Below, piece after piece: positions 24,995 through 34,206 of a stretch of DNA of 64,000 bases (the first letter of the stretch is position 1; each line of letters opens with the position of its first letter). The stretch lies in NCBI RefSeq assembly GCF_000332295.1, contig NZ_KB235930.1, positions 5,144,104 to 5,208,103 on the forward strand. Reading direction: 5' to 3'. A program made the translations under genes and the position numbers. The DNA is from Fortiea contorta PCC 7126 (GTDB lineage: Bacteria > Cyanobacteriota > Cyanobacteriia > Cyanobacteriales > Nostocaceae). The notes below the pieces were generated by a model. The model did not search any database, had not been told where the DNA came from, and was given only the letters and a program-made list of their open reading frames with translations.

Positions 24995-25765
24995 TTAATG
25001 TGAATTAAAAATTTTAATTTGGTAGGGTGCGTTAAGCGTTGTCATAACGCACCATTCTTGGGCAATTTTTAGACTTCGCTTGTGGGCGATAATTGCTTGT
25101 TCATATTTTTCCAAAGTTGCGTAAACATTCCCCAGATTTCCTTGAGCTATACCCTCTGCTTCGCGGTCTTTCATTTCCTGGGTAATTAGCAAACTCTGCT
25201 GAAACGCAGCGATCGCGTTGTCATAGTCTCCCAAAACAGCAAAAGTTTTACCCAAGTTAAGAATAACTTTTCCTAAAGCCGAGCGATCGCCCATCGCCAA
25301 CAAAATTTTTCCAGCTTGCTTGTGCAAAATAATAGCTTTGCTATAGTTACCCACAGCATTGTAAGCAATCCCCAAATTTCCTAATGCTTGGGCTTCACCC
25401 CGGCGATTTTTTCCAGATTGAGTGATGGGTAAAACCGCTTTTAAAGTAATAATTGCATCACGATATTTGTGTAAAAACAAATAAGCAGTTCCCAAATTCA
25501 AACCTGCTTGACTTTCCCCTTGGGATTCCTGTAATTGCTTATACATCTCCCTCGCTTGCTTCCAGAAAATAATCGCCGCTTCTGGTTGTTTAGCTTGATA
25601 CAGTTGATTACCTTTTTGCAAAAGTTCATCTGCTGCAGCTTTCGAGTTAACCTGAGTTAATGCCGAAAAGGTTGGAAAAGCGAAAACAGCCGTATGCACA
25701 AAGCACAAAGGAATTATACAAATAAATTGCCAGGTTAGTAACCAGGATGTCTTTTGAGATTTCAT
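24995..25765 (-). CDS. TPR-repeat protein, probably C-terminally truncated
   Basis: 256 residues. It has a signal-peptide-like N-terminus (WLLTWQFICIIPLCFVHTAVFA) followed by about five tetratricopeptide units (ADELLQKGNQLYQAKQPEAA, GLNLGTAYLFLHKYRDAI, GNLGIAYNAVGNYSKAI, LNLGKTFAVLGDYDNAI, GNLGNVYATLEKYEQAI). The last 20 residues (EWCVMTTLNAPYQ onward) are encoded by a dispersed repeat at 25021-25054, so the original C-terminal domain (in relatives often CHAT or more TPRs) seems lost. Likely a periplasmic scaffold protein; partner unknown. Confidence 0.7.
   Translation of the reverse strand: MKSQKTSWLLTWQFICIIPLCFVHTAVFAFPTFSALTQVNSKAAADELLQKGNQLYQAKQPEAAIIFWKQAREMYKQLQESQGESQAGLNLGTAYLFLHKYRDAIITLKAVLPITQSGKNRRGEAQALGNLGIAYNAVGNYSKAIILHKQAGKILLAMGDRSALGKVILNLGKTFAVLGDYDNAIAAFQQSLLITQEMKDREAEGIAQGNLGNVYATLEKYEQAIIAHKRSLKIAQEWCVMTTLNAPYQIKIFNSH
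25021..25054. repeat. Dispersed palindromic repeat at the TPR gene end
   Basis: GGTAGGGTGCGTTAAGCG continuing to TCATAACGCACC forms an imperfect hairpin (GGTGCGTTA / TAACGCACC). This sequence type is very common in filamentous cyanobacterial genomes. Here it supplies the last codons of the TPR gene. Confidence 0.6.
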
Positions 25766-25859
25766 GCTGATACCATTTCACTTTGGTATCAAGTATTTTT
25801 GGGTAAAACCCTTGATTTAGCAACCCTGATTTTTCTTGACAAAAAGCCTGTGACATGCT

Positions 25860-26163
25860 CCACACACTCCCCTTTCAGGGTGAGTGTGGGCTTCTCAATG
25901 ACTCTTCTATGAAGACATTAACTGAGCTTTAAAGCCCTATGCCCTAGGGACTTTTTTGATGTAATTTTTACTTTTTTAGTAGGCTGCTTTTCAGCATTTA
26001 ATTGAGTTACACCTACTAGTGAAATTATATCAAATATTTGTTCGTTCCTCATCGACCAACAACACTGATTAAGCTACGCTTAATTTCGCTCGTTGGTCAA
26101 CTCGTCACTCACGCGCAATTCATCTCACACTCCCCTTTCAGGGTGAGATGTGAGATGAATTGC
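25860..26163. repeat. Paired hairpin repeats in a gene-free stretch
   Basis: Between the TPR gene and the membrane-protein gene (25766-26171) there is no gene. Two hairpins share the loop region CTCCCCTTTCAGGGTGAG: one at 25860-25889 (CCACAC / GTGTGG stem) and one at 26115-26163 (stem GCAATTCATCTCACA / TGTGAGATGAATTGC). They bracket about 250 bp and may be the ends of a small IS200/IS605-derived palindromic element. The right hairpin is also placed to terminate the leftward gene. Confidence 0.5.
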
Positions 26164-26171
26164 TGTTCCAG

Positions 26172-26945
26172 CTAAGCTGTCTTAAAAAACCGAATAATTT
26201 CCCGGACATGATCGAGAAATTGTCCATCGGTGGAAAGTTGAGCGATCGCATTTCTGGCTTCTCTTCCCAAGCGTTCATGTTCGGTTTGATTGGTAGCGCG
26301 CAATTCTTCTAAATTTGCAGCCATGCGAGCAAAATCGCGGCGAGTTTCGTCACTAAACCGTTGCAAATTGGCGGGGACGGAGTAGTCTCGTTCTGGATCG
26401 AGTTGTTCTGTCATCTGCTGAACTTTAAGTTCCAACTCAGAGAAGCGATTGCGAAGCTCGACAATATCTTCCCGAGGATACTGCCATTCTTGGCGAATCA
26501 TTGTCAAGCGTGTATATAAATACTCGTAGGCGCGGATAGCTGGGCGTAAAATAGTTAACAATAAAGCCGCGCCAGAACTGATGTACCCTACAGCACTAAT
26601 ACCAGTAGCAGCTAAGACATAAAGACCGATGGCGGAAAATAAGTGTAAAGCCAGCGCTAACCAGAGCGATCGCTTGGCTAAAACCTTGACATAATCTAGC
26701 TGTCTCTCATCTACCGGAATGCGTTTTTCAATCGATTGTGCACCCTCAGCTAAGACTTCTTTCGCCTGAAAATGTACATTCCAAGGTACAGTTACAATCA
26801 CCAACAACCACCAAAAACTAGCACCGCCAATTACCCAATCTAAAAAATTACCCGCAGGAATTTGAAACCACTGCAGCACACCGAAAGCCGCCAGCAATAA
26901 AGCGACAATTCCCACAATAGAACTAATAAAAAAGTTGAAATACAT
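26172..26945 (-). CDS. Membrane protein with long coiled-coil tail
   Basis: 257 residues. Four hydrophobic segments occur in the first 145 (ISSIVGIVALLLAAFGVL; WWLLVIVTVPWNV; LWLALALHLFSAIGLYVLAA; SSGAALLLTILRPAI). They are followed by a charged helical domain (LRNRFSELELKVQQMTEQL..., RDFARMAANLEELRATNQTE). The tail suggests oligomerisation or binding of a cytosolic partner. I do not recognise the family; it seems a conserved cyanobacterial type. The strong hairpin just downstream likely ends the transcript. Confidence 0.65.
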   Translation of the reverse strand: MYFNFFISSIVGIVALLLAAFGVLQWFQIPAGNFLDWVIGGASFWWLLVIVTVPWNVHFQAKEVLAEGAQSIEKRIPVDERQLDYVKVLAKRSLWLALALHLFSAIGLYVLAATGISAVGYISSGAALLLTILRPAIRAYEYLYTRLTMIRQEWQYPREDIVELRNRFSELELKVQQMTEQLDPERDYSVPANLQRFSDETRRDFARMAANLEELRATNQTEHERLGREARNAIAQLSTDGQFLDHVREIIRFFKTA

Positions 26946-27042
26946 TTTATTTTGTTTCCAGTAAAATCACTGCCTTCATGATGATTCTACTGAGCAGTTA
27001 TACGGAAGTCATTGTGATGGTTTGTGATTTTGCACACAGCAA

Positions 27043-27468
27043 CTATAAGATTAAATAGCTACGCCAAACTGCTGGAGTCGTCTTGCTATTCTTGTCTGGA
27101 AGCAGCAACCGCCAAGATTTACCCTCGCGCTGAATTTGCAGATAAATCTCAAATTGTTGTTGCAGTTGCGTCAACTGTCGCTCTGGTAACTTAATAATTA
27201 AGTCATAGGTACCCCGGACGCGGAAAGCTGGTAAATTTTCCACACTCAGAGGTTGCTCTTGAGTAATAGATAGGTGTTTGATTTCCCAACCTTGGAAATC
27301 TAAATCCAGCTTTTGGTTAAGTTGCTTTTGGGTTTGTTCTAGCTGAAGTGCGATCGCTTTTTGCACTAACTGGCTAGTCGGGAGTAGTCCAATAGTGCCA
27401 CAAGCTGTCAATAGCACCAATAAAATCGCCATCAATACTAGCCGCATCATGTCCTTATTACATGCCAC
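27043..27468 (-). CDS. Lipoprotein of unknown function
   Basis: 141 residues with a lipoprotein signal (MMRLVLMAILLVLLTAC, lipid Cys23). The mature part is a single small domain of beta strands and helices (LVQKAIALQLEQTQKQLNQK, WEIKHLSITQEQPLSV, GTYDLIIKLPERQL), cystatin- or NTF2-like in general look. It should be anchored at the cytoplasmic or outer membrane facing the periplasm. A cyanobacterial conserved protein, in my judgement; function unknown. Divergent from the methyltransferase gene. Confidence 0.7.
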   Translation of the reverse strand: MACNKDMMRLVLMAILLVLLTACGTIGLLPTSQLVQKAIALQLEQTQKQLNQKLDLDFQGWEIKHLSITQEQPLSVENLPAFRVRGTYDLIIKLPERQLTQLQQQFEIYLQIQREGKSWRLLLPDKNSKTTPAVWRSYLIL

Positions 27469-27540
27469 TTTTAAGCGATAGTATAGCGGTAGAGGACTAA
27501 AAAAGCCTAATCTACCATATTCCGACTACCCTCAACAACC

Positions 27541-28203
27541 ATGCCAAAAAAGACCATCGGCCTCGACCAGCAACTCTACGACTATCTGCTCTCGGTTTCA
27601 CTACGAGAACCAGAAATTCTCCAGCAGTTACGTCAAGAAACAGCCAACCACCCCAGAGGTGTGATGCAGATTTCACCAGAACAGGGTCAATTTTTAGCGC
27701 TCCTCATCCAACTCATCGGCGCCAAAAAAACCCTAGAAATCGGCGTATTTACTGGTTATAGTGCAACTGTCGTCGCCCTAGCTCTACCTGCCGATGGTAA
27801 AATAATTGCCTGTGATATCAGCGAAGAATTCACAGCGATCGCTAGGCGGTATTGGCACTTAGCAGGGGTAAGCGATAAAATCGACCTGCGATTAGCTCCG
27901 GCTTTAGAAACCCTAGACCAGCTCCTAGCAAGTGGACAAACCGAAACCTTTGATTTTGCCTTCATCGACGCCGATAAAGAAAATTATTATCAATATTACG
28001 AACAAGCACTCAAGCTAGTCCGTCCAGGTGGATTAATTGCGATAGATAATGTCCTCTGGTCTGGACAAGTCGCCGATTCCCAAATTCAAGACGATAGTAC
28101 TCAAGCTATCCGTGCATTCAACACCAACTTACATCAAGACAAACGGGTTACACTTTCCCTTGTACCCATCGCCGATGGACTAACGATCGCTCTCAAACGC
28201 TAA
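27541..28203 (+). CDS. SAM-dependent O-methyltransferase (caffeoyl-CoA OMT-like, family 3)
   Basis: 220 residues, the usual length for cation-dependent class-I O-methyltransferases. SAM motif I is KTLEIGVFTGYSATVVALAL (about 62-81). The motif with the acidic ligand IIACDISEEF and the metal/catalytic segment FDFAFIDADKENYYQYYEQA follow, then RPGGLIAIDNVLWSGQV. The Asp and Asn of these segments bind the divalent metal. It would methylate a catechol-type hydroxyl of a small molecule; the substrate cannot be read from sequence. Stands alone. Confidence 0.85.
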   Translation: MPKKTIGLDQQLYDYLLSVSLREPEILQQLRQETANHPRGVMQISPEQGQFLALLIQLIGAKKTLEIGVFTGYSATVVALALPADGKIIACDISEEFTAIARRYWHLAGVSDKIDLRLAPALETLDQLLASGQTETFDFAFIDADKENYYQYYEQALKLVRPGGLIAIDNVLWSGQVADSQIQDDSTQAIRAFNTNLHQDKRVTLSLVPIADGLTIALKR

Positions 28204-28313
28204 TTTACACATTAGACATCTCCAAAAATTAAATATGCGTTCGCCAAAACCCTTCTTTAATTTACGGTTGTTCGCCCTTCTTTGATTTACGGAGATGTCT
28301 AATGAGAAATTTT

Positions 28314-29993
28314 TTAGAAGTTATAACCAACCCCTAAAATCAAACCCACGCTAGTATCATCAAAAAACGCTGCATTCACAGAACCTGTAGCTGTAAATCG
28401 AGAACCCAAAGGAACATCTACACCACCAGTTACCATAAAAGCAGTTTCCGTATTTGATGAAGTGTTAATAGCAACACCAGCACCAACGAAAGGCGCAATA
28501 GGAAATCTTCTTCCACCAGCTTCAGCAGATGTCTGTGGGGAAAAATCCAAAGTTGCGGGAACAAGAATCAACGTATTATCTCCAAAAACCGCCGAAGGAC
28601 GCACTGATATGTTACGTGTCAGTCCGATTTTACTAATGACAGAGAAATTACCCACACTCAAAGCATTAGTACCAGTTAAACCAATATTCCCAGCCACCCC
28701 GATATAGCTAGGGCCACCAAGAGTAGTTCTACCTGGCGAAACTTCACCAGTAGTAGTCCCCGTATTGTTTCCTGGTGATGGTTGCGGTTGTTGACTAGTG
28801 AGATTGGGGGGTATCAGCACTTGGTTAATAGCGTGGATGACACCATTACTAGCTTGCACATTCGCTTGAATCACCCTAGCATCATTAACTGCTATTTGAT
28901 TTCCAGCTTGATCAACCCGAATATTTACAGGTGTATCTTCAATAGTTCTCACTTGTCCACTGGTGAGTTGACTAGCAGTTACTTGTCCAGGAAGGACATG
29001 ATATCTCAAAATTTTGACTAATGTTTCTCTGTTTTCTGGTAACTGTAACTGCTGGAGAGTTCCAGGAGGTAAAGCCGCAAAAGCTTCATTCGTAGGTGCA
29101 AAAACTGTATAGGGGCCGCCTTGTTGTAACGTATCTGCTAAACCTGCAGACCTTAACAGCGAAGTTAAAGTACTAAAAGAATTGCTGGATGCAGCTAAAG
29201 AAACAATATCAGTACCAGTTGCAGTGTTACCACCAGTTCTGCCTATAATATAATTTGTCGCTGCAACATTACTAGCTAAAGGCTGCAGTTGTCCTTGTTT
29301 GACTAAAGCTTGATATAAAATTGCGGTTGCTTCCGCACGAGTCAAGGGTGTCAGCGGGTTGAGTTGTTGGACATTGGGATAATTGACCACAATATTAGAT
29401 TGTGTTGCAGCTGCGACATTATTAACTGCATAGCTAGGAATTGTCGCTGCGTCTGTGTAGTAAGTAGAGAGAACATTCGCCCCAGCATCGCTAGTAGTTA
29501 AGCGCAAGCCATTTGTTAAAGCCACAATCGCTTCTACTTTGGGAATTTGTTGGTTTGGTCGAAATTCGTTCCCAGGATAACCAGATAAAAACCCGGTTTC
29601 ATAAGCTCTCTGAATTGCAGCAGCAGCCCAATAATTAGCAGGAACATCCCTAAAACCACCTGCGCTTAATTGTCGAACTGGGCTTTGGTTAAAAGCTTTT
29701 TGAATTAATACTGCAAATTCAGCGCGAGTTACAGGTTGATTAGGCCGAAAAGTTCCGTCGGGAAAGCCACTAACTACATTTCTTTCAGCCAAAGCTTGAA
29801 TGAATGGACGCGCCCAATAATCTGAACCCACATCAGACAAATTGGCTCCAGAAGTTTGAGCTTGAGTGTTATTAGGATTTGCATTTTGAGCTACAGCTGC
29901 ATCAGAAACGAATACAGGAGTAACCGTAGCGGTGACAAATCCTAGTACTAACAAAAGACTTCTGACTGATGAATAACCAAAGAACCTAACCAT
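28314..29993 (-). CDS. SLH-domain and fasciclin (FAS1) surface protein
   Basis: 559 residues. It has a signal peptide (LLLVLGFVTATVTPVFVSDA) and three S-layer homology domains with the FRPNQPVTRAEF and LTRAEATAIL signatures (about 50-235). One FAS1 domain follows (about 262-393, GPYTVFAPTNEAFAALP and NGVIHAINQVLIP). The C-terminal domain of about 140 residues is glycine-rich and beta-like and ends GLILGVGYNF, with a terminal Phe as in outer-membrane beta-barrel proteins. SLH domains attach to peptidoglycan-linked polymer, so it probably ties the outer membrane to the wall. Monocistronic. Confidence 0.85.
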   Translation of the reverse strand: MVRFFGYSSVRSLLLVLGFVTATVTPVFVSDAAVAQNANPNNTQAQTSGANLSDVGSDYWARPFIQALAERNVVSGFPDGTFRPNQPVTRAEFAVLIQKAFNQSPVRQLSAGGFRDVPANYWAAAAIQRAYETGFLSGYPGNEFRPNQQIPKVEAIVALTNGLRLTTSDAGANVLSTYYTDAATIPSYAVNNVAAATQSNIVVNYPNVQQLNPLTPLTRAEATAILYQALVKQGQLQPLASNVAATNYIIGRTGGNTATGTDIVSLAASSNSFSTLTSLLRSAGLADTLQQGGPYTVFAPTNEAFAALPPGTLQQLQLPENRETLVKILRYHVLPGQVTASQLTSGQVRTIEDTPVNIRVDQAGNQIAVNDARVIQANVQASNGVIHAINQVLIPPNLTSQQPQPSPGNNTGTTTGEVSPGRTTLGGPSYIGVAGNIGLTGTNALSVGNFSVISKIGLTRNISVRPSAVFGDNTLILVPATLDFSPQTSAEAGGRRFPIAPFVGAGVAINTSSNTETAFMVTGGVDVPLGSRFTATGSVNAAFFDDTSVGLILGVGYNF

Positions 29994-30723
29994 CCAAATA
30001 TCCTCCTGAACTAAAATTTTGGCAAGTTAATGTATACCAAATTAACTAGGCATAAATATCCGACTAATTGCGTATTTATTTAGCCTCTGAATGAAGATTT
30101 AGTCTTAATTTGTCATTTCCCTGTTTGCAGAAAAGCTAAATATGTTCAAATAGCGCACCACGAGACTAGTTTTAAGACAAGAGAATATGTAATTCCCATA
30201 CAAGTATTATTTTTTAACCAATTACCCAAATTCCACAACTAGCTAATGGCTATATCTGCAAGTAGATTTTTCCCTCTTTAGATAGTTGACCTCAACTGCA
30301 AATTTCTAATCTTATCCTGCGTTCTCTTTTGGGTGTTTGGAGCGCGAAACACAAGAATATTTATGCAAAACGTCTATTCAATGTATGCAAGTACAAATGT
30401 AGAGACGTTATATTGCAACATCTCTACAACAAAAACAGGTTTCATATATCAAGAAAATATAAAATTAATTCAATCTGAAAACTTCAGAAAATAGCTCCTC
30501 GACCTGGAAAATAAATCGAGAGTATGGAGATGATGCTGATTACTGCTTTCCTCCTTAAACAGTTTTATTGTACAATACATAAACACCTAAAAAATACATG
30601 CCAAAATTCCTCAAAAATTAGCACTCATACACTGCAAGTGCTAACCATCGCCTCAATTTCATCCCCATGAGATGAGCGCACTCTCAAGCTTCTACGTAAC
30701 TGATTAACAACGGGAGGACTGGA
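29994..30723. other. Intergenic stretch without a gene
   Basis: 730 bp of AT-rich sequence between the divergent SLH gene and the small gene at 30724. I see promoter-like AT tracts and a good ribosome site (GGGAGGA, 30713-30719) for the latter, but no coding frame, array or hairpin of note. Confidence 0.5.
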
Positions 30724-31074
30724 ATGAAATATACTTTTGACATTGTAGGAGTATCTCCAGTTTGGCAATTTTTTAATCACCAACACCAGAGCCTGTCTGA
30801 ACTGCAGCCCCAAGGCGTAGAATACCTAGGTACTCATATTTGTACGCTGGATGCTTTCTTAAAATCTATAGAAACAGTTCCCCAAAAGTGGGGTTGGAAT
30901 GTAGACCAAGTTATAGATACCGTGATTCAGTTTTGGTTGAACAACTCAGAAAGTATTAATTATTGGAAAACCCGTTTAAATGATGCAGGCAATGATAATT
31001 TAGTAGTGGCACGAGTTGCAGATATCAAAGCTTTAAAGGCTGAGTTTGATTCCCTGATGAATAAAAATTGGTAA
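30724..31074 (+). CDS. Conserved hypothetical cyanobacterial protein
   Basis: 116 residues with no signal or membrane segment. The sequence (MKYTFDIVGVSPVWQFFNHQ, GVEYLGTHICTLDAFLKSIE, DQVIDTVIQFWLNN) looks like a compact alpha/beta cytosolic protein. I recall similar small proteins in other filamentous cyanobacteria but know no function. Preceded by a strong Shine-Dalgarno (GGGAGGA). The convergent ATP-grasp gene ends 40 bp downstream. Confidence 0.65.
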   Translation: MKYTFDIVGVSPVWQFFNHQHQSLSELQPQGVEYLGTHICTLDAFLKSIETVPQKWGWNVDQVIDTVIQFWLNNSESINYWKTRLNDAGNDNLVVARVADIKALKAEFDSLMNKNW

Positions 31075-31114
31075 ACAAAATCTTCTGTTTGAGTAATCAG
31101 CGGTAGTTGCAAAA

Positions 31115-32110
31115 TTAGCTATCTTCCAAAGCTTGCAAAACTTTGAGGTAGAAGTTTTCTACTCTTTTGACTTGTATCTCTCCCAAGGTCATGTAGTGAC
31201 CTAAACCAGGAGCACTGTTGACTTCAATTATTGTATAATCGACTACGGGTTTAGTGATATCAGTGGTAATTATATCTACTCCTGCTAATCTTAAGCCTAA
31301 GCTTTTAGTGATATTAATTGCTAGTTTTTGAAAATCAGGATGGATGTTGTCTGTGAAGTCTATGGAATCGCCACCATTAGATAAATTAGCGTTGTCTAAA
31401 AGATAAACCACAGTATCTTGGGGAAGTATGGTTTCCCAAGAAAGATTTTGTCTGTGCAATTTTTGATGAATGCGAAAATCGTTTAAATTAATCAGGATTT
31501 TCTCACCATAATTGAGCAATTTTTGACGTTTATTTTCTAATAATTGCGTAATAGTAGATTGACCATCACCAGTCACAGATAAAGGAATTCTTTGATAAGT
31601 CGCAACTGCTTCATCATCGAAAACTAAAATTCTAAAATCATTACCACGATAAAATTTTTCTACAAGTAATCCTGATTGTGTTTGGAAAATTTTCTCGGCC
31701 ACTTGATAATATTCATATTCATCATGAATCTTAGTTACTAAAACTCCTTGACTCAAACTTAATGGTTTGACAATCACTGGCATTCCTAATTCTTGAGCAT
31801 AAACCCAGCCATCATGAATGTTTCTGGGATGCAATATATTGGCACATACTTTATCATTAAAGAATGTTTGTCCCTCTGTAACTTGATAGCCAAATTGTTT
31901 TAAAAAATAGTTGCAATAACCTTTATCACTGACTAAGTGTGAAGAACCAAAACCATTAATATCTAATCTAGCGTTACTAAAAAATGAAGTTTTGCCATTT
32001 TTAAAAGTAATATGTCCAATCAATTCATATTCTGGTTCTAAGAAGACAACCGCTCCCATTTGTTTAGCCATTTTTTGTAGAATTGATGCTGTCGCTCTCA
32101 TCGGTATCAA
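31115..32110 (-). CDS. ATP-grasp ligase (cyanophycin synthetase/RimK-like)
   Basis: 331 residues. Central ATP-grasp fold: VYAQELGMPVIVKPLSLSQG (nucleotide-binding Lys), LLVEKFYRGNDFRILVFDDE and the C-terminal metal-binding segment VVDYTIIEVNSAPGLGHYM with Glu and Asn ligands. The same core occurs in glutathione synthetase-like enzymes and in the ligase half of cyanophycin synthetase. It would couple a carboxylate to an amine using ATP; the substrate is unknown. The single-domain size excludes a full cyanophycin synthetase. No partner gene nearby. Confidence 0.8.
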   Translation of the reverse strand: MIPMRATASILQKMAKQMGAVVFLEPEYELIGHITFKNGKTSFFSNARLDINGFGSSHLVSDKGYCNYFLKQFGYQVTEGQTFFNDKVCANILHPRNIHDGWVYAQELGMPVIVKPLSLSQGVLVTKIHDEYEYYQVAEKIFQTQSGLLVEKFYRGNDFRILVFDDEAVATYQRIPLSVTGDGQSTITQLLENKRQKLLNYGEKILINLNDFRIHQKLHRQNLSWETILPQDTVVYLLDNANLSNGGDSIDFTDNIHPDFQKLAINITKSLGLRLAGVDIITTDITKPVVDYTIIEVNSAPGLGHYMTLGEIQVKRVENFYLKVLQALEDS

Positions 32111-32502
32111 ATCAATAATTTATTTACGCAGGAATTCTATCGGATTTGCTAGCACTCGTCAAGGAAAACTGTAGATTAAACTCAAGGAATGATTAATAAT
32201 TAGCAGTTAAATTACCGCTTTTTTCAAATAAAAAAATAAACTGTCATTTTTTAACAAAATATACCAGTATGGACTGAGAATAGGCGTTGCTGGTTTAGCG
32301 TCGTCCCAAACCTGTGTACACACGTTGCATTGCTACATCACTGAATGCAAATGTGTTGATACCAAGTAATGTAGCGCCAAGTATTGACAAATAAAAAATA
32401 ATGTATTACTAAGGGTGCATAAAGGTTGATGAGGCGTTAGTGCATCCCCGAGAAGAGACTTGCTAAAGCCCTTAACTAAACTCCCGATGGATAACCTAAC
32501 CC
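32111..32502. other. Intergenic stretch without a gene
   Basis: 392 bp, AT-rich at the left, with no coding frame I can support. The right part carries the promoter and leader of the small rightward gene at 32503. Confidence 0.45.
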
Positions 32503-32739
32503 ATGCTACAAAACACCGATTACAAAAGTTCCACTTCGACAACTCAAGCCATCGCTTACAAAAAACGTCTTAATGCTTGGGCGATAGCCCGCTTAGTTCC
32601 CGATACGGAACGAGTAATTGTGGCTCGATTTCGCAGCCGTTCTGATGCAGACGGGTATTTGCGACACCTACGCCAGGAGATACCTAACTCTACCTTCGAG
32701 GTTGTTGTTGACTACCAAAACGACGAGTCCGTAGTTTAA
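32503..32739 (+). CDS. Small conserved cyanobacterial protein
   Basis: 78 residues. After a Thr/Ser-rich start comes a compact domain (AWAIARLVPDTERVIVARFR, SRSDADGYLRHLRQEIPNS, FEVVVDYQ) with a beta-alpha-beta pattern. It is found as a stand-alone small protein in filamentous cyanobacteria as far as I recall; function unknown. A terminator lies 60 bp downstream. Confidence 0.7.
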   Translation: MLQNTDYKSSTSTTQAIAYKKRLNAWAIARLVPDTERVIVARFRSRSDADGYLRHLRQEIPNSTFEVVVDYQNDESVV

Positions 32740-32799
32740 AATTTTCTTAAAGTTGTCTGACCACAACTCCGTTTCAAAGGTCAAAAAACTTTTTTGAAC

Positions 32800-32826
32800 A
32801 AAACCCCTGTCACCCAGGGGTTTTAG
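32800..32826 (+). terminator. Rho-independent terminator
   Basis: Perfect stem AAACCCCTG / CAGGGGTTT (32801-32809 and 32815-32823) with a 5-nt loop and flanking T residues, downstream of the small gene ending at 32739. Confidence 0.8.
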
Positions 32827-32894
32827 CGTCAAAGGAGGGTGTAAAAATGCAGGAGCAATAACTAATACTTCATCCTAGGAAGAGCAGCAAGCCC

Positions 32895-33066
32895 TACGGG
32901 TCTACATCCTTCACCCTTCACCCTTCACCCTTCATCCTTCATCCTAGCCTGCGGCAAGCCGCTCCGCGTCTACATCCTTCATCCTTCATCCTAGCCTGCG
33001 GCAAGCCGCTCCGCGTCTACATCCTTCATACTTCATACTTCATCCTTCATACTTCATCCTTCATAC
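32895..33066. repeat. Short tandem repeats (heptamers) with palindromic inserts
   Basis: Runs of TTCATCC / TTCACCC / TTCATAC heptamers are interrupted twice, 48 bp apart, by AGCCTGCGGCAAGCCGCTCC, a palindromic cyanobacterial repeat. This is the short-tandem-repeat class common in Nostoc-like genomes; no coding potential. Confidence 0.8.
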
Positions 33067-33180
33067 TGGTTTTACTTGACTCGTGATACATCCGCAAATT
33101 CACGCAAGGCTTGCAGCAGTCGATCAACTAAGCTGGGTATGGAATATACCGAAATAATAAATATTTAAAGGCATTATCTC

Positions 33181-34137
33181 ATGGATAATTCCAGCACAGA
33201 AATTAATACAATCCGTCGTCAATTAATGACTCTAGAAAGACCAAAAAAACTGAAAATCCTGGTAGTAGATGATGAGCCAGATAATCTGGATCTGTTGTAT
33301 CGTACCTTTCGCCGGGATTTTCATGTCTTGAAAGCTGATAGCGGCTCGCAGGCCTTACAAATTTTGGCCGAGGAAGGGGAAGTAGCCGTAATTATTTCTG
33401 ACCAGCGAATGCCGGAAATGAAAGGAACTGAGTTCCTCAGTAAGACTCTACCTCAATTTCCGGATACAGTCAGGATTATCCTCACTGGATTTACTGATAT
33501 AGAAGATTTGGTAGAAGCAATTAATGCTGGGCAAGTTTACAAATATATTACCAAGCCTTGGGATCCAGCAGAATTAAAGACTGTAGTGCAAAGAGCAGCC
33601 CAAACCTATGACTTATTAAAGCAACGCACAGAAGAATTACGCTATGCCAATGCTCAAATGGCGCTCTTGACGGTTTTAGTAGAGATAGCACAAAATACAA
33701 CCTGCTGGGAATCAGTTTTGACACCAATGGCTACGGCTTTTAGTGTTAGTTTTGGCACAGATGTTAGTATTTTACAGCTTGTAGAAAAAGATAGTTTGGC
33801 GGCAACTCAAGGGTTTTATAGTCTCGATGAAAGTACGGAAAACTGGTTATCTCAAGACCCGTTGACCAGTGAGGCGATCGCCATCGGCAAAATTCAATCA
33901 TCCTTAAATATACTGAATGACGCCAGGATATCTAGTATCCCTTGTTATCAAAAATCTGGGGTGCAAGCACATCTAGTGATTCCCATTGTTTATCACCATG
34001 AAGTTATGGGAGTATTATCACTACAGTGGAAACAACCATACACTTTGCGCGAAGATGAATTAAAGCTGATTCATTTATCAGCTCAACTAGTAGCGATCGC
34101 TCTCACTAGCAGTCGCCGCCAAGTAACTACAGTGTAG
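33181..34137 (+). CDS. Response regulator with REC and GAF domains
   Basis: 318 residues. REC domain at residues 24-140 with the acidic pair Asp30-Asp31 (KILVVDDEPDNL), phosphoacceptor Asp74 (IISDQRMPEM), Thr102 and Lys125 (YITKPWDPAE). Then a coiled-coil linker (LKQRTEELRYANAQM) and a GAF-like sensor domain (about 165-312, VQAHLVIPIVYHHEVMGVLS). There is no DNA-binding or enzymatic output domain, so it probably acts by protein contact or as an intermediate in a phosphorelay. Followed by the menG gene after 69 bp; no histidine kinase adjacent. Confidence 0.85.
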   Translation: MDNSSTEINTIRRQLMTLERPKKLKILVVDDEPDNLDLLYRTFRRDFHVLKADSGSQALQILAEEGEVAVIISDQRMPEMKGTEFLSKTLPQFPDTVRIILTGFTDIEDLVEAINAGQVYKYITKPWDPAELKTVVQRAAQTYDLLKQRTEELRYANAQMALLTVLVEIAQNTTCWESVLTPMATAFSVSFGTDVSILQLVEKDSLAATQGFYSLDESTENWLSQDPLTSEAIAIGKIQSSLNILNDARISSIPCYQKSGVQAHLVIPIVYHHEVMGVLSLQWKQPYTLREDELKLIHLSAQLVAIALTSSRRQVTTV

Positions 34138-34206
34138 TCCTCTTTTGTCATTAGGCATTTCTTCTTGGCGAGTGACAAATTCTTAATGACAAACGACTAA
34201 CAACTC

